A DNA stretch of 50,886 bases from Erysipelotrichaceae bacterium (lineage in GTDB: Bacteria; Bacillota_I; Bacilli_A; Erysipelotrichales; Erysipelotrichaceae), in the NCBI GenBank assembly GCA_030528645.1, contig JAUMYM010000008.1:1-50886 (forward strand), read 5' to 3'. Both the position numbers and the translations under genes were made by a program. This document shows positions 50,536 to 50,886 of this stretch, one piece after another (position 1 is the stretch's first letter; each line of letters begins with the position of its first letter). A model generated the notes under the pieces. That model was not told the origin of the DNA. It ran no database searches and was given only the letters and a program-made list of their open reading frames with translations.

Positions 50536-50886
50536 CTAATTAATTTCTTCTTTAAAATAGTAACGCTTAATCATATCTTTCGCAACATTTTGGTCACCTC
50601 GATACTCTTCTCGACCAAACTCACGATAGATAAAGGCTTCATCCCCTTTACCCAAGATTAAAATGGTATCATTTGCAGTTGCCATTTCAATGGCTTGACG
50701 TATCGCATTATAACGATCTTCAATAATGATATGATTTTTCTTTTTAATTCCCTCAGCAATTTCTTGTGCAATTTGAAACACATCTTCATCACGAGGATCA
50801 TCTTCAGTCAAAATAATCATGTCACAATATTTATCTGCCAATTGACCAAACATAATACGTTTTTTAAAATCACGTTTCCCTGCTGA
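50536..50886 (-). CDS. murE: UDP-N-acetylmuramyl-peptide ligase MurE, C-terminal part
   Basis: The frame is open to the window edge, so only about 116 C-terminal residues are present and the start lies outside. The Mur ligase C-terminal domain is seen: SAGKRDFKKRIMFGQLA, then ILTEDDPRDED and ILGKGDEAFIYR. MurE adds the third residue of the peptidoglycan stem peptide. The amino-acid-selecting motif is DDPR; DNPR is typical of diaminopimelate enzymes, and DDPR occurs in the Thermotoga enzyme as I recall. Specificity is not settled. Confidence 0.82.
   Translation of the reverse strand, partial: SAGKRDFKKRIMFGQLADKYCDMIILTEDDPRDEDVFQIAQEIAEGIKKKNHIIIEDRYNAIRQAIEMATANDTILILGKGDEAFIYREFGREEYRGDQNVAKDMIKRYYFKEEIN

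Overview
The window is AT-rich and tightly packed, with short gaps and many 4-35 bp overlaps, consistent with a low-GC Firmicute. A class such as Erysipelotrichia or a relative is my inference from the mix seen here: a sortase-anchored SpaA-like surface protein, a WXG100/EssC cluster, ECF transport, a single-chain PurL and a NusA with a long acidic tail. No rRNA, tRNA, insertion sequence or CRISPR array was seen. Nearly all genes lie on the minus strand, so transcription mostly runs from high to low coordinates.

Region by region. 1-5544: a five-gene transport operon (EcfT, double EcfA, Trep_Strep-type S component, two ABC exporter half-subunits, the last cut by the window edge), preceded by a good promoter whose -35 box sits inside a TTAG-N6-CTAA dyad resembling DtxR/SloR-type metal-repressor sites. 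5646-8843: a hypothetical gene and two surface proteins with the unusual sorting motif PKTMD. 9103-12240: an accessory stretch with a GIY-YIG/DUF4357 protein, a UcpA-like dehydrogenase, a DUF3267 putative membrane zinc protease and the remains of a decayed gene. 12302-14393: an RNA uracil methyltransferase and thioredoxin reductase. 14415-20984: a compact type VII-like secretion cluster (two WXG100 proteins, a Big2-containing lipoprotein, EssC, a small possibly ubiquitin-like protein) without EsaA, EssA or EssB.

21076-25947 is the rimP-nusA-rnpM-ylxQ-infB-rbfA operon, and 26055-27158 is infC-rpmI-rplT, whose leader resembles the L20 autoregulatory leader and whose infC starts at AUU. A divergent DUF1846 gene follows. 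28907-34575 is one long unit (truB, ribF, an RsmF-type methyltransferase, a divergent RelA/SpoT-domain protein, an Asp23 protein, a CPBP protease). On the plus strand at 34638-36275 lie a TtcA-like PP-loop enzyme and a radical SAM protein that appears leaderless. 36277-37971 is an M3 oligopeptidase.

38045-46578 is the purine operon purE-L-M-N-H-D. Its leader (about 46579-46800) holds a 15-codon reading frame with a strong ribosome binding site, an intrinsic terminator whose 5' arm contains that frame's stop codon, and then a guanine-class purine riboswitch with a 5-bp loop-loop complement. This tandem arrangement is the most unusual regulatory feature seen. The window ends with phoH, rpsU, a saccharopine-dehydrogenase-like protein, deoC and the C-terminal end of murE.
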